From Streptomyces amritsarensis (GTDB lineage: Bacteria > Actinomycetota > Actinomycetes > Streptomycetales > Streptomycetaceae), in the NCBI RefSeq assembly GCF_001953875.1, contig NZ_MQUR01000021.1, positions 1 through 64,000 of the forward strand: 64,000 nt of DNA, read 5' to 3'. The first letter of the stretch is position 1. Every line of letters begins with the position of its first letter. Below, in pieces: positions 37,954 through 47,171 of this stretch. The notes below the pieces were generated by a model. It worked only from the letters and a program-made list of their open reading frames with translations, was not told where the DNA came from and did not search any database. The position numbers were made by a program, and so were the translations under genes.

Positions 37954-38577
37954 ATGCTGAAAGTGGGCCTGACGGGCGGAATCGGAGCCGGCAAGAGCGA
38001 GGTCTCGCGACTGCTGGCGGGGTACGGGGCGATCGTCGTCGACGCCGATCGGATCGCGCGGGAGGTCGTGGAACCCGGTACGCCGGGGCTCGCGGCCGTC
38101 GTCGCCGCCTTCGGGGAGGAGGTGCTGACCCCCGAGGGGGCGCTGGACCGGCCGAGGCTGGGATCCATCGTCTTCGCGGACCAGGACAAGCTCCGCACCC
38201 TCAACGCGATCGTGCACCCCCTGGTCGGCGCCCGGTCCGCCGAGCTGGAGGCCGCCGCGGGCCCCGACGCGATCGTCGTCCACGACGTACCGCTGCTCAC
38301 CGAGAACGGCCTCGCACCCCTCTACGACCTGGTGGTCGTGGTGGACGCGGCCCCCTCGACGCAGCTGGCCCGGCTGACCGGGCCGCGCGCCATGGCCGAG
38401 GACGAGGCCCGGGCCCGGATGGCCGCGCAGGCCACGCGCGAGCAGCGACTGGCGGTGGCCACCCTCGTGATCGACAACGACGGACCGCTGGACGCGCTGG
38501 AGCCGCAGGTGCGCAAGGTGTGGGAAGAACTCACGGCACGGGCCTCGGGCCGGGCCCCGGGCAGCGCCACCGCCTGA
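37954..38577 (+). CDS. coaE: Dephospho-CoA kinase
   Basis: A 207-residue enzyme that phosphorylates the 3'-OH of dephospho-CoA, the last step of coenzyme A synthesis. P-loop [12 protein letters not shown] (about residues 5-16), the DADRIAREV segment that binds dephospho-CoA and the [13 protein letters not shown] lid are all present. ATG at 37954 gives the typical MLKVGLTGG start and lies right after a -10 hexamer. It precedes a TPR gene by 65 bp. Confidence 0.96.
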   Translation: MLKVGLTGGIGAGKSEVSRLLAGYGAIVVDADRIAREVVEPGTPGLAAVVAAFGEEVLTPEGALDRPRLGSIVFADQDKLRTLNAIVHPLVGARSAELEAAAGPDAIVVHDVPLLTENGLAPLYDLVVVVDAAPSTQLARLTGPRAMAEDEARARMAAQATREQRLAVATLVIDNDGPLDALEPQVRKVWEELTARASGRAPGSATA

Positions 38578-38642
38578 CGTGTGCATGGAATAGCGCGCGG
38601 GGCGGTGGCGTTGAAGGCGCCGGTAGAGGGAAGGATCCATCC

Positions 38643-39029
38643 GTGTCCGAGACCACGCGTCCCACGCCGTCCAGCCCGGAAACGCACGTCATAGACTTCC
38701 GGGCGGCCGAGCAGCTGCTCGCCGCACGCGACCCGCGCGGCGCGGTCAAGCTGCTCGACTCGGTCGTTGCCGCCCATCCGGAGAACACAGCGGCCCGGCT
38801 GCTGCGCGCCCGGGCCTTCTTCGCCGCCGCCCAACTGCGTCCGGCGGAGCTGGAGTTCGAGCTGGTGCTGGAGCGGGAGCCGGACAACGCCTTCGCCCAC
38901 TTCGCGCTCGCCCGCACGCACGAGCGCGCGGGCCGGCCGGAGCAGGCGCGCAAGCACTTCCGGCTGGCCGCGGCCCTCGACCCGCAGCCGGACTACCTGG
39001 CGGCGGCCCGCTTCGAGGACCAGGCCTGA
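38643..39029 (+). CDS. Tetratricopeptide-repeat protein
   Basis: A 128-residue protein with about two and a half TPR units (residues about 20-120; e.g. ENTAARLLRARAFFAAAQL and DNAFAHFALARTHERAGRPE). TPRs mediate protein contacts; the partner is unknown. The GTG at 38643 follows AGGGAAGGATC. A TPR gene is commonly found behind coaE in Streptomyces. Confidence 0.85.
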   Translation: MSETTRPTPSSPETHVIDFRAAEQLLAARDPRGAVKLLDSVVAAHPENTAARLLRARAFFAAAQLRPAELEFELVLEREPDNAFAHFALARTHERAGRPEQARKHFRLAAALDPQPDYLAAARFEDQA

Positions 39030-39112
39030 CCGCCGGACCACCCCCGCCGCCCGGCCGGTTGACCGCTCGACCGTCGTGCCGCCCGGTCGGCGGTCCGCCG
39101 GGACGGCGGCGG

Positions 39113-39373
39113 TCAGCGGCTGTCGGGCGGCTCGTACGGCGGGATGTCCCGGCCCGGCTGGTAATGCGGGCCTTGGCGGAGGTGGCGCACGATCATGAAC
39201 AGGTCCACGCTCACCACGACCGCCAGCGCCCCGCACGCCGCCGCCCATCCGGGACGGCCCGCCAGCGAGAAGGCGACCGTCCCGAAGGCGGCCCAGAGCA
39301 GCCCCCAGACACCCAGCCAGAACCGCAGCCGCAGCGGACTGCGCGCGGTCACCGGCTCGTTTCCGGAACGCAT
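39113..39373 (-). CDS. DUF6343 family small membrane protein
   Basis: An 86-residue protein with two transmembrane helices (about 18-37 and 42-62) and a conserved C-terminus RHLRQGPHYQPGRDIPPYEP, matching DUF6343. Function unknown. ATG at 39373 is 8 nt from GAGAGG; an ATG two codons earlier is possible. It lies 95 bp downstream of the secreted protein gene in the same direction. Confidence 0.8.
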   Translation of the reverse strand: MRSGNEPVTARSPLRLRFWLGVWGLLWAAFGTVAFSLAGRPGWAAACGALAVVVSVDLFMIVRHLRQGPHYQPGRDIPPYEPPDSR

Positions 39374-39468
39374 GGCCATCGCCTCTCGCTGTCCATGGTC
39401 CCACTCGCCCGGCGGGCCGGTCCCGGACGGCGGCGCCCGCAGGCCGCGGCCCGGCCCGAGGGCCGGGG

Positions 39469-40086
39469 CTACGGGTTGAGCTTGTTCACGGCCGTGGTGG
39501 TCGTCTTCTTGAAGGCGGCGACCGGGGCCTGCGACAGGTCGCCCATCTGACCCCACTTCACGACGGTCACGGTGGAACCGTCGCGCCCGATCCCGTACAG
39601 GTGCACGCCCGGCTCGGATTCCGGGATCGAGGTGTGCACCCCGTAGACGTGCGCGCCCTCCTCGACCGGGAGGGTCCCGTAGTCCTGCCAGGAGGCCGTG
39701 CCGCCCGGGGTCGTGCGCAGCCAGTCGGCCGCGCAGCCCGCGACCCTGCGCTCCAGCGTGCCGACCAGCTTGGCGGCCGCGGCGGGCGACGCGGACCGCA
39801 CGGAGACCTGTACGGCCCCGGTGTCGAGCTCCGTGCCGAACGCGCGGTGCCAGCTGCCCACCGCCGGCAGTACGCCGTCCAGGCAGAACGGCGCCGTCTC
39901 CGGCAGCCCCTTGGTGATCTCGCCGGCGTACCAGGGGGACGTCGGATGCGGCGGCAGGTCGGTGCCGGTCAGGAAGCCGGGCGCGCCGGCGGCCGCGGCG
40001 GAGTTCGAGGTGGTGAGGACGAGGGCGGCGGCCGCCGCGACCAGTGCGGTGGCGAGGGTGGCGGCGGTGTCGGTACGTCGGAACAT
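39469..40086 (-). CDS. Secreted protein of unknown function
   Basis: A 205-residue protein with a Sec signal peptide (TALVAAAAALVLTTSNSAAA, likely cleavage near residue 33). The mature part has two Cys (FCLDGVLPAVGSW and RRVAGCAADW) that could pair, and ends in KKTTTTAVNKLNP. I recognise no domain with certainty; the overall layout recalls small mycobacterial PknH-sensor-like exported domains, but this is only a resemblance. GGGGAG precedes the ATG by 7 nt. It is divergent from the membrane-anchored HTH gene, which may control it. Confidence 0.7.
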   Translation of the reverse strand: MFRRTDTAATLATALVAAAAALVLTTSNSAAAAGAPGFLTGTDLPPHPTSPWYAGEITKGLPETAPFCLDGVLPAVGSWHRAFGTELDTGAVQVSVRSASPAAAAKLVGTLERRVAGCAADWLRTTPGGTASWQDYGTLPVEEGAHVYGVHTSIPESEPGVHLYGIGRDGSTVTVVKWGQMGDLSQAPVAAFKKTTTTAVNKLNP

Positions 40087-40110
40087 GTCGGTTCTCCCCG
40101 TGGATGCATC

Positions 40111-40139
40111 GGTGTGCCTGTGCCTGTGCCTGTGCCTGA
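40111..40139. repeat. 6-bp tandem repeat (TGTGCC)
   Basis: Four to five copies of GTGCCT in the 189-bp divergent region between the secreted protein and the HTH protein genes. Confidence 0.65.
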
Positions 40140-40275
40140 CAAGGCTGTTCCCCGGCAGGGGCGCACGGCCACGGTTCGGGGCGAAATCGGGACACTGGAA
40201 CGCCCGTACGCGCTGTCACCTGGGGGAACACCTCAGGCATGGAACGGAGCCGCGGGACGGGGGACGGGGGACACC

Positions 40276-41601
40276 GTGAGTGAGGCCGAGGATTTCGCGC
40301 GGCTGATGCGGGAGCTGAAGGAGCGCGGCGGGCTGAGTTACGGCGCCCTGGCGCGCAGGCTGCACACGAGTACGTCGACGCTGCACCGCTATTGCAGAGG
40401 GGAGGCGCTGCCGGCGCAGTTCGCGGTGGTGGACCGCTTCGCACGGGCCTGCGGGGCGTCGGCGGCGGAGGCGGTGGACCTGCACCGGGCGTGGCTGCTG
40501 GCGGACGCGCGGCGGCGCGCGGGTCCGGCCGCGCCCGATCCGGCTCCGGATCCGGATCCGGTGATCGCTCCGGATCCGAAGCCGGAGCCGGGGCGGGCCG
40601 CGGCCGGCACGCGGGAGCCGGCCGTTCCGGCCGTGCCGGCGGGGGCGGCGGTGGCGCCGGTGGCGCCGGTGGTCCGCCCGTCCTGGCACCGGCGCAGGGC
40701 GGCGGTGGTCGCCGCCGCCGGGCTCGCGGCGGGTGCGGTGGCCGTGGCGCTGCTGGCGGTGACCGCACCCGGCCGGGGTGCGCCGCACACCGCGTCGGGT
40801 TCGGGCCCGGGGGCCGGTGCGCGGGGCCCCGCGGCCTCCGCTGCGGCGGGGACCGCGCCGGCGGCGGGAGCGGCTCCGACCGGGTCGGCGACGCCTCCGG
40901 CGCCGCCCACGGCACCGTCTGGGGGACCGGCCACCGCGCCGGCCCCGTCCTCCGCCCCGCCGTCCGCGCCGGCCCCCGGCCACGCGCCGGCGGCGCCCCT
41001 CCGGGCGGCGGTGCGCTCGCACGTGTGGGCCGCGGGCTGCGACCATGCCTACCTGGCCGAGCGCGGCCCCGCATCGGTGCCGCCGCCGCCCGTGGAGGCG
41101 GACGCGCCCGCCTGGGTCGCGGCGCAGCGCGCCGTGCACGCCGGGAACCAGATCGTGGAGGTCACCCTGCACGGCACCGGTTCGGGCGCGGTGGTCCTGG
41201 AGGGGCTGGAGGTGCGGGTGGCGGCTCGCCGCACACCGCCCGCCTGGAACGTCTACGAGATGTCGCAGGGCTGCGGCGGAGGCATCACCCCGGCCCTCTT
41301 CGCCGTCAACCTGGACGCGCCGCGCCCACTGGCCCGGCCCGTCGCCGGGAACGACTTCGGGAACCGGGTACCGGCACCGTCCTTCCCGATGCGGGTCTCG
41401 GCCGCCGAGCCGGTCGTCCTGCGCGTGGCGGCCACCACCACGGGCTGCGACTGCGACTGGTCCCTCGACCTGCGCTGGTCCTCGCCGACCGGCTCGGGAA
41501 CCCTGCGCATCGACGACGGCGGCCGCCCGTTGCGCACGAGCGCCGCCGCCGGTCGGCCCGTCTACGGGTATGCCCTCGAACTGGGCCGCTGGTCCCGTTG
41601 A
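40276..41601 (+). CDS. Membrane-anchored HTH (XRE-type) protein
   Basis: A 441-residue single-pass protein. A cytoplasmic HTH (about residues 8-70, LSYGALARRLHTSTSTLHRY) is followed by a Pro-rich linker, a transmembrane helix (about 141-163), a long Ala/Pro/Gly/Ser-rich extracellular spacer (about 165-250) and an extracellular domain (about 255-441) with Cys pairs (AAGCDHAY, SQGCGGG, TTGCDCDW). The design suggests a one-component sensor that couples an outside signal to DNA binding, or a sporulation-type scaffold. GTG at 40276 begins MSEAEDFARLM. Divergent from a secreted protein gene. Confidence 0.8.
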   Translation: MSEAEDFARLMRELKERGGLSYGALARRLHTSTSTLHRYCRGEALPAQFAVVDRFARACGASAAEAVDLHRAWLLADARRRAGPAAPDPAPDPDPVIAPDPKPEPGRAAAGTREPAVPAVPAGAAVAPVAPVVRPSWHRRRAAVVAAAGLAAGAVAVALLAVTAPGRGAPHTASGSGPGAGARGPAASAAAGTAPAAGAAPTGSATPPAPPTAPSGGPATAPAPSSAPPSAPAPGHAPAAPLRAAVRSHVWAAGCDHAYLAERGPASVPPPPVEADAPAWVAAQRAVHAGNQIVEVTLHGTGSGAVVLEGLEVRVAARRTPPAWNVYEMSQGCGGGITPALFAVNLDAPRPLARPVAGNDFGNRVPAPSFPMRVSAAEPVVLRVAATTTGCDCDWSLDLRWSSPTGSGTLRIDDGGRPLRTSAAAGRPVYGYALELGRWSR

Positions 41602-41696
41602 ATCCCCAGGTCAGGGGCCTTGTCAGTGGTCGCACCTAGACTCGTGGGGAAGGGGTCGGCAGGTCCGAGAGGACATCGAGAGGGAGGGGGGACACC

Positions 41697-44615
41697 ATGC
41701 CGGCGCAGACGCAGTGGCCGCCACCGGCACAGGCACAGCCGCAGCCGGAAGCGCGGCCGCAGCCCGGCACGCGGGCGCCCGCGCGGCCGCAGCCGGTGCC
41801 GTACGCATCCGCGCTGCTGCGGCATGCCGCCGTCTTCCTGCCCGCGGCCGTCCCCCGGGAGGGACGGGTCGCCTTCTGGTCGCCCGACGGCCTGCCCCTG
41901 CCCGAGACGGGCACACCGGCGCCGCTCACCGTCGTACGGCCGCACGGCACGGGGGTCCGCAGCCGGACCGTGCCCGCGGTGACCTTCTCCGTCGCCGCCG
42001 CCCTGCCCCTCCTCACGCCGGCCCCCCGCAGCCCCGCCGCGCACCCCGCCACCCGGGCCTGGGGCACCGCCGCCACGCAGGCCCTCACGCTGGCCGCGCG
42101 CGGCCGGCTGCTCCCCGGGCTCACCCCCGAGGGCGTCGACGCCTGGCGGGCGGGCCCGCTCGACGCCGCGGACATCGCCCACCTGAGGGCGGTCGCCGCC
42201 GCGCTGCCCCACGAGGGTTACGCCACGCCCCTCACCGGGCGCCGCCCGCTCCAGCTGCCCGAACCGGAGGCGCTGGTCCGCGCGTTCCTCGACGCCGTCG
42301 CCGACAGCCTGCCCCGCACCCCGGCGGCCGCCGTCGCCGCCGGACTGCCGTTCGCCGCCCGGGAACCGCAGCGGGTGCCCGGGATACAGGAGTGGGCCGC
42401 GCAGGTCGCGGCCGGATCCGACACCGGGGTCGGGCTCTCGCTCCGGCTCGACCTGTCCTCCTTCCGCCTCTTCGACGAGGCGGAGGGGGAGGAGGTCCGG
42501 CGCGCCGGGGCCGCCGTCGTCCAGGTCCACAGCCTCGCCGACCCGACGCTGGTCACCGACGCCGGACAGCTGTGGGCCGGCACCGCGGGGGTCGGCTTCG
42601 GTCCCCGCGCCCGGATCGACGCCGTGCTCGCGCTGCGCCGGGCCGCCCGGGTCTGGCCGCCGCTGCTGCGGCTGCTGGAGCAGCCCGTGCCCGACGCCCT
42701 GGCACTGTCCGACCCCGAGCTGGAAGACCTGCTGGGGGCCGCCGCGAACCGCCTGGCGGCCGCCGGGGTCGTCGTCCACTGGCCGCGCGACCTGGCCCGT
42801 ACGCTGTCCGCGACCGCCGTCGTACGGTCCACCGCGCCCGGGTCCGCCACCGACGGGACGGCCTTCTTCGACGCGGAACACCTCTTCGCCTTCTCCTGGG
42901 AACTGGCCCTCGGCGGCGACCGCCTCACCCCGGGCGAGATGGACGCGCTGGCACAGGCCCACCGGCCCGTCGTGCGGCTGCGCGACCAGTGGGTGCGGGT
43001 CGACCCGGAGCTGGTGCGCAAGGCACGCAAGCGGGAACTGGGCCTGCTGGACCCGGTGGACGCGCTGGCCGCCGCCCTGTCGGGGACCGCGGAGGTCGGC
43101 GGCGAGCAGGTCGAGGCGGTGCCGGTGGGAGCGCTGGCCGCGCTCCGGGAGCGGCTGACGGGGGAGTTGGCGCCGCTGCCGCAGCCCGCCGCGCTCAGGG
43201 CCACCCTGCGCGACTACCAGGCGCGCGGCCTGGCCTGGCTGGATCTGATGACCTCCCTCGGCCTCGGCGGCTGCCTCGCCGACGACATGGGCCTCGGCAA
43301 GACCGTCACCCTCATCGCGCTGCACCTGCACCGGGACCGCCGGGAGCCGACGCTCGTCGTGTGCCCGGCCTCCCTCCTGGGCAACTGGCAGCGTGAGATC
43401 GAGAAGTTCGCGCCCGGTACCCCCGTGCGCCGATTCCACGGCGGCGGCCGCAGCACCGAGGACCTGACGTCCTGCGAGGGCGGGTTCGTCCTCACCACCT
43501 ACGGGACGATGCGCGCCAGCGCCGCCCAGCTCGCCGAGCAGCGCTGGGGCATGGTCGTCGCCGACGAGGCGCAGCACGTCAAGAACCCCCACTCGGCGAC
43601 CGCGAAGGCACTGCGCACGATCCCGGCGCCGGCCCGGGTGGCACTGACCGGCACCCCGGTGGAGAACAACCTCTCCGAGCTGTGGGCGCTGCTCGACTGG
43701 ACCACGCCGGGCCTGCTGGGCCCGCTGACCGCCTTCCGGGCCCGCCACGCCCGGCCGGTGGAGCACCAGCAGGAGGAGGACGGCGGCAACGAGGCCGCGG
43801 TCGCCCGGCTGGCCGCGCTCGTACGGCCGTTCCTGCTGCGGCGCAAGAAGTCCGACCCCGGCATCGCGCCCGAGCTGCCGCCGAAGACGGAGACCGACCA
43901 CCCGGTGTCCCTCACCCGGGAGCAGGTCTCGCTCTACCAGGCCGCGGTCGACGAGGCGATGGCGGTGATCGAGGCCAGCGAGGGCATGGAGAGACGCGGC
44001 ATGATCATGAAGCTGCTGGCCTCGCTCAAGCAGATCTGCAACCACCCCGCGCAGTACCTGAAGGAGGAGCAGCCGAGGCTCCCGCACCGCTCGGGCAAGC
44101 TCGCCCTGCTGGACGAGCTGCTGGACACGATCGTCGCCGAGGGCGGCTCGGTGCTGGTCTTCACCCAGTACGTGACGATGGCCCGGCTCATCGAGCGGCA
44201 CCTGTCGGCGCGCGGCATCGCCTCCCAGCTCCTGCACGGCGGCACCCCGGTCCCGCGCCGCGAGGAGCTCGTGGACCGCTTCCAGGCCGGCGAGGTCCCC
44301 GTGTTCCTGCTGTCCCTCAAGGCCGCGGGCACCGGCCTGAACCTCACCCGCGCCGGCCACGTCGTCCACTTCGACCGCTGGTGGAACCCGGCCGTCGAGG
44401 AACAGGCCACCGACCGCGCCTACCGCATCGGCCAGACCCAGCCCGTGCAGGTCCACCGCATCATCGCCGAGGGCACCGTCGAGGACCGCATCGCCGAGAT
44501 GCTGGAGGCGAAGCGGGCCCTGGCCGAGGCCGTCCTCGGCTCCGGCGAGGCGGCGCTGACCGAGCTGACCGACCGTGAGCTCGCGGATCTCGTCTCCCTG
44601 CGCAGGCCCGCATGA
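41697..44615 (+). CDS. SNF2-family DEAD/DEAH-box helicase
   Basis: A 972-residue SWI2/SNF2 ATPase that translocates on double-stranded DNA. The N-terminal about 500 residues hold the bacterial SNF2-associated domain. Helicase motifs: I DDMGLGKTVTLIAL (about residue 527), II DEAQ (about residue 622), III TGTPVENN, and C-terminal motifs V/VI AAGTGLNLTRAGHV and ATDRAYRIGQTQPV. Its stop overlaps the start of the SWIM gene by 4 bp, so the two act together. Possible -10 TAGACT about 55 nt upstream of the ATG. Role in repair or transcription is inferred, not shown. Confidence 0.94.
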   Translation: MPAQTQWPPPAQAQPQPEARPQPGTRAPARPQPVPYASALLRHAAVFLPAAVPREGRVAFWSPDGLPLPETGTPAPLTVVRPHGTGVRSRTVPAVTFSVAAALPLLTPAPRSPAAHPATRAWGTAATQALTLAARGRLLPGLTPEGVDAWRAGPLDAADIAHLRAVAAALPHEGYATPLTGRRPLQLPEPEALVRAFLDAVADSLPRTPAAAVAAGLPFAAREPQRVPGIQEWAAQVAAGSDTGVGLSLRLDLSSFRLFDEAEGEEVRRAGAAVVQVHSLADPTLVTDAGQLWAGTAGVGFGPRARIDAVLALRRAARVWPPLLRLLEQPVPDALALSDPELEDLLGAAANRLAAAGVVVHWPRDLARTLSATAVVRSTAPGSATDGTAFFDAEHLFAFSWELALGGDRLTPGEMDALAQAHRPVVRLRDQWVRVDPELVRKARKRELGLLDPVDALAAALSGTAEVGGEQVEAVPVGALAALRERLTGELAPLPQPAALRATLRDYQARGLAWLDLMTSLGLGGCLADDMGLGKTVTLIALHLHRDRREPTLVVCPASLLGNWQREIEKFAPGTPVRRFHGGGRSTEDLTSCEGGFVLTTYGTMRASAAQLAEQRWGMVVADEAQHVKNPHSATAKALRTIPAPARVALTGTPVENNLSELWALLDWTTPGLLGPLTAFRARHARPVEHQQEEDGGNEAAVARLAALVRPFLLRRKKSDPGIAPELPPKTETDHPVSLTREQVSLYQAAVDEAMAVIEASEGMERRGMIMKLLASLKQICNHPAQYLKEEQPRLPHRSGKLALLDELLDTIVAEGGSVLVFTQYVTMARLIERHLSARGIASQLLHGGTPVPRREELVDRFQAGEVPVFLLSLKAAGTGLNLTRAGHVVHFDRWWNPAVEEQATDRAYRIGQTQPVQVHRIIAEGTVEDRIAEMLEAKRALAEAVLGSGEAALTELTDRELADLVSLRRPA

Positions 44616-45817
44616 TCACCGCGCGGGACGACCGCCGCCGCACCTTCGAGACCGTGCCCGCCGGGGCGGAGGCCGTCAGCTGGTGGGGCCGGGCCTGGGT
44701 GTCCGCGCTGGAAGACGCCTCGGGCGATCCGGCCCGCCTGGCCCGGGGCCGCGGCTATGCCGCGGCCGGGCACGTCGACGCGGTGACGGTCACCCCCGGC
44801 CGGATCGTCGCGTACGTCAGGGGCAGCAGACCCCGCCCGTACCGTACCGAGCTGACCCTGCCCGCCTTCACGGACCCGCAGTGGAGCGAGCTGCTGGAAG
44901 AGGTCGCGGCCGACCCGGCGGCGCTCGGAGCCCTCCTGGAGCGCGAGGTCCCGCAGTCGCTGGCGGGGACCGTCCTGCCCGGCGTCCGTGAACTCGTCCC
45001 GCGCTGCTCCTGCCCGGACGTCGGGCGTCCGCCGTGCAAGCACGCTGCCGCCCTCTGCCACCGTGCGGCCCGCCTCCTCGACGAGGACCCGTTCGTCCTG
45101 CTGCTCCTGCGCGGGCGGGGCGAGCGGGAGCTGCTGGAGGACCTCACCCGCCGCAACGCCGCCCACGCCGCACGCGAACAGCCCGACACCGCTGCGGACT
45201 TCCCCGGCGTCGCCGCCCGGGAGGCGCTCGCCCGCACCGTGCTGCCGCCGCTGCCCGCGCCGCTCGCCGCCCCCGCCGCGGCCGGCCTGCCGCCCGCCTA
45301 CCCGGCCGACCCGGCGGCGCCGGACCCCCTCGTCCTCGACCAGCTCGCCTCCGACGCGGCCGCCCGCGCTCTCGCACTGCTCACGACCGGTGAGGATCCG
45401 ATCGCCGGGCTCTCCCTCTGGCAGGACGCTGTACGGCTGGCCTCCGCCGAGCCCACGTCCGGCCTGACGGGTGCGGCCCGCACCCTGTATCGGGACCTGG
45501 CCCGCGCCACCGGGCGCACCACCACCGATCTCGCGCGGGCCGCGGCGGCCTGGCGCCAGGGCGGCCGCCCGGCCCTCGCCGCCCTCGAAGAGCCCTGGGA
45601 TCCGCCGGCCGGCCCCTTCGACCGGGCCCGCCCGGCGCTCCTCGCCGCGTCGCAGGGCGCCTTCCGCCCCGACCGCAACCGCCTGACGTCCCCCACCCGC
45701 CAGCTCCGGCTCGGCCGTGACGCCCTCTGGTACGCCTATGAGTCCCGCCCGGACGGGGACGACTGGTGGCCCACCGGCCGCCCCTCCCCGGACCCGGTCA
45801 GCGCCCTGCTGGGCTGA
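44612..45817 (+). CDS. SWIM zinc-finger protein
   Basis: A 401-residue protein with one SWIM zinc finger, RCSCPDVGRPPCKHAAAL (CxCx8CxH, about residues 130-150). SWIM fingers bind DNA or proteins. The C-terminal half is helical and Ala/Pro-rich with PDRNRLTSPTRQLRLGRDALWY near the end. Translational coupling (ATGA) with the SNF2 helicase indicates a two-subunit machine, an arrangement widespread in actinobacteria. Its last 20 bp overlap the convergent HAD gene. Confidence 0.88.
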   Translation: MITARDDRRRTFETVPAGAEAVSWWGRAWVSALEDASGDPARLARGRGYAAAGHVDAVTVTPGRIVAYVRGSRPRPYRTELTLPAFTDPQWSELLEEVAADPAALGALLEREVPQSLAGTVLPGVRELVPRCSCPDVGRPPCKHAAALCHRAARLLDEDPFVLLLLRGRGERELLEDLTRRNAAHAAREQPDTAADFPGVAAREALARTVLPPLPAPLAAPAAAGLPPAYPADPAAPDPLVLDQLASDAAARALALLTTGEDPIAGLSLWQDAVRLASAEPTSGLTGAARTLYRDLARATGRTTTDLARAAAAWRQGGRPALAALEEPWDPPAGPFDRARPALLAASQGAFRPDRNRLTSPTRQLRLGRDALWYAYESRPDGDDWWPTGRPSPDPVSALLG

Positions 45818-46346
45818 GACCCTCCGCCCAGCGGTTCAGGGCGGTGAAGTCCCGGTCCCGCAGGCCGTGACGGGGGTGGACGCGCAGCAGGAGGGCCGGG
45901 GCCGGATGGTGGGCGTCCACCCAGGCCCGGTCCTGCGGGGTGATCATGTCGTCGACCCAGGCGAACGGGCGGCCGGCCGCCCAGTCCCGCAGGTGCCGGG
46001 TCTTCCAGGAGAGGCCGTCGGGGTCCTCGGCGAACAGTTCGGGCCACTCGACGACCGACAGGTCGCCGGGAAGCCCGATGTGCGGGGAGATCAGGGTGTT
46101 GGCCTGGTGCGTCCAGGCCGTGGCCCAGGCGATCTCGAAGGGCAGGGCCAGCAGCCGGGCGCCGTGGGAGGGGTGGAGGCGGACCCGTGCGCCGCGCCTG
46201 GCCCTGCGGGTCTCCGGATCGCGGTAGGAGAGCCAGACGTCCGGCCACATGCGGTGGCTCCGGTAGCCGCGCAGGCCGGCGGAGAGGGAGCGGAAGGGGT
46301 TGAGCGGGCCGTCCACGTCGAGGAGCAGCAGCGGGCGTTCAGTCAT
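45798..46346 (-). CDS. HAD-like hydrolase domain protein
   Basis: A 182-residue protein. LLLLDVDGPLNPF at the N-terminus is the HAD motif I (DxDGxxN, nucleophile Asp then DG), and PFAWVDDMITPQD resembles motif IV (DD). This suggests a phosphatase-like HAD protein of unknown substrate. ATG at 46346; longer upstream frame is the shadow of the chaplin gene. Upstream lies a short AGTACCC repeat (46349-46366). Confidence 0.8.
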   Translation of the reverse strand: MTERPLLLLDVDGPLNPFRSLSAGLRGYRSHRMWPDVWLSYRDPETRRARRGARVRLHPSHGARLLALPFEIAWATAWTHQANTLISPHIGLPGDLSVVEWPELFAEDPDGLSWKTRHLRDWAAGRPFAWVDDMITPQDRAWVDAHHPAPALLLRVHPRHGLRDRDFTALNRWAEGLSPAGR

Positions 46347-46394
46347 GAAGTACCCAGTACCCAGTACACGATTGAGTGAAATGCCTACCGCTTC

Positions 46395-46423
46395 TATAAC
46401 CCGTACGGGTTCGGAGGCGTTGT
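46395..46423 (+). promoter_or_regulatory. Possible sigma-BldN-type promoter and palindrome before the chaplin gene
   Basis: TATAAC (46395-46400) and CGTTGT (46418-46423), spaced by 17 bp, resemble the BldN consensus CGTAAC/CGTTGA (4 of 6 and 5 of 6 matches). A 14-bp perfect palindrome, AACCCGTACGGGTT (46398-46411), overlaps the spacer and could bind a dimeric regulator. Confidence 0.4.
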
Positions 46424-46472
46424 TTCCGGTGCGGGGCTGGGCCCCGAAATCCACCGGAAGGCAGGGAAAGTG

Positions 46473-47171
46473 ATGCGTCACAGTCGTCGAAGTGGCCTGA
46501 TCGCAACGGTCGTTGCAGGCGGCGGCCTGGCCGTCGCGGGCGTGAGCGGGCTCGCCCACGCCGACGCGGACGCCGTCGGCACGGCCGAGCGGTCGCCCGG
46601 TCTGCTGTCCGGGAACCTGGTGCAGCTGCCCGTGAACGTCCCGGTGAACCTCTGCGGCAACACCGTGAACGTCGTCGGCGTGCTGAATCCCGCGGCCGGG
46701 AACCGCTGTGCGAACGACGCGCGGGGCGGCGGCGACACGGGCACGTCGCAGCAGGGCGGCGGGAACGGCGGGGGTGCGGTGGCAGAGGGCCGCGGAAAGG
46801 ATTCTCCGGGCGTATTGTCCGGCAATGGGATCCAGCTCCCGGTCGACCTCCCGCTGAACGTCAGCGGCAATTCCGTCAACGTGGTAGGCATCGGGAACCC
46901 CGCGCACGGCAACACGTCCGTCAACGTCGAGAAGCCCACCGAGGGCAAGCCGGTCCAGCCGCCCGTCGTCGAGAAGCCGGTCACCCCGGTCACCCCGGTC
47001 AAGCCGGCCACCCCCGCCACGCCGGTCGTCCCGGTCACCGAGGCCCAGCCGCCGCGGCACAGTGAGGCGCTCGCCCACACCGGCGCCGACGGCGCCGGCT
47101 ACCTGCTGCCCGCGGGTGGAGCCCTGCTGCTCGGCGGTGTCCTCCTCTACCGCCGCTTCCGGCTCAACTAG
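46473..47171 (+). CDS. Long chaplin with two chaplin domains and sortase signal
   Basis: A 232-residue cell-surface protein. A signal peptide (about residues 8-32) is followed by two chaplin domains: SPGLLSGNLVQLPVNVPVNL (Cys pair in LCGNTVNVVGVLN and GNRCAN) and SPGVLSGNGIQLPVDLPLNV, in which both Cys are replaced by Ser (VSGNSVNVVG, GNTSVN). A Pro/Val/Thr linker leads to LAHTG (sortase LAxTG), a hydrophobic helix and RRFRLN. Chaplins form the amyloid surface layer that lets Streptomyces hyphae grow into air; long forms are wall-anchored. ATG at 46473 follows GCAGGGA. Overlaps DUF2293 by 8 bp at the stop. Confidence 0.93.
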   Translation: MRHSRRSGLIATVVAGGGLAVAGVSGLAHADADAVGTAERSPGLLSGNLVQLPVNVPVNLCGNTVNVVGVLNPAAGNRCANDARGGGDTGTSQQGGGNGGGAVAEGRGKDSPGVLSGNGIQLPVDLPLNVSGNSVNVVGIGNPAHGNTSVNVEKPTEGKPVQPPVVEKPVTPVTPVKPATPATPVVPVTEAQPPRHSEALAHTGADGAGYLLPAGGALLLGGVLLYRRFRLN

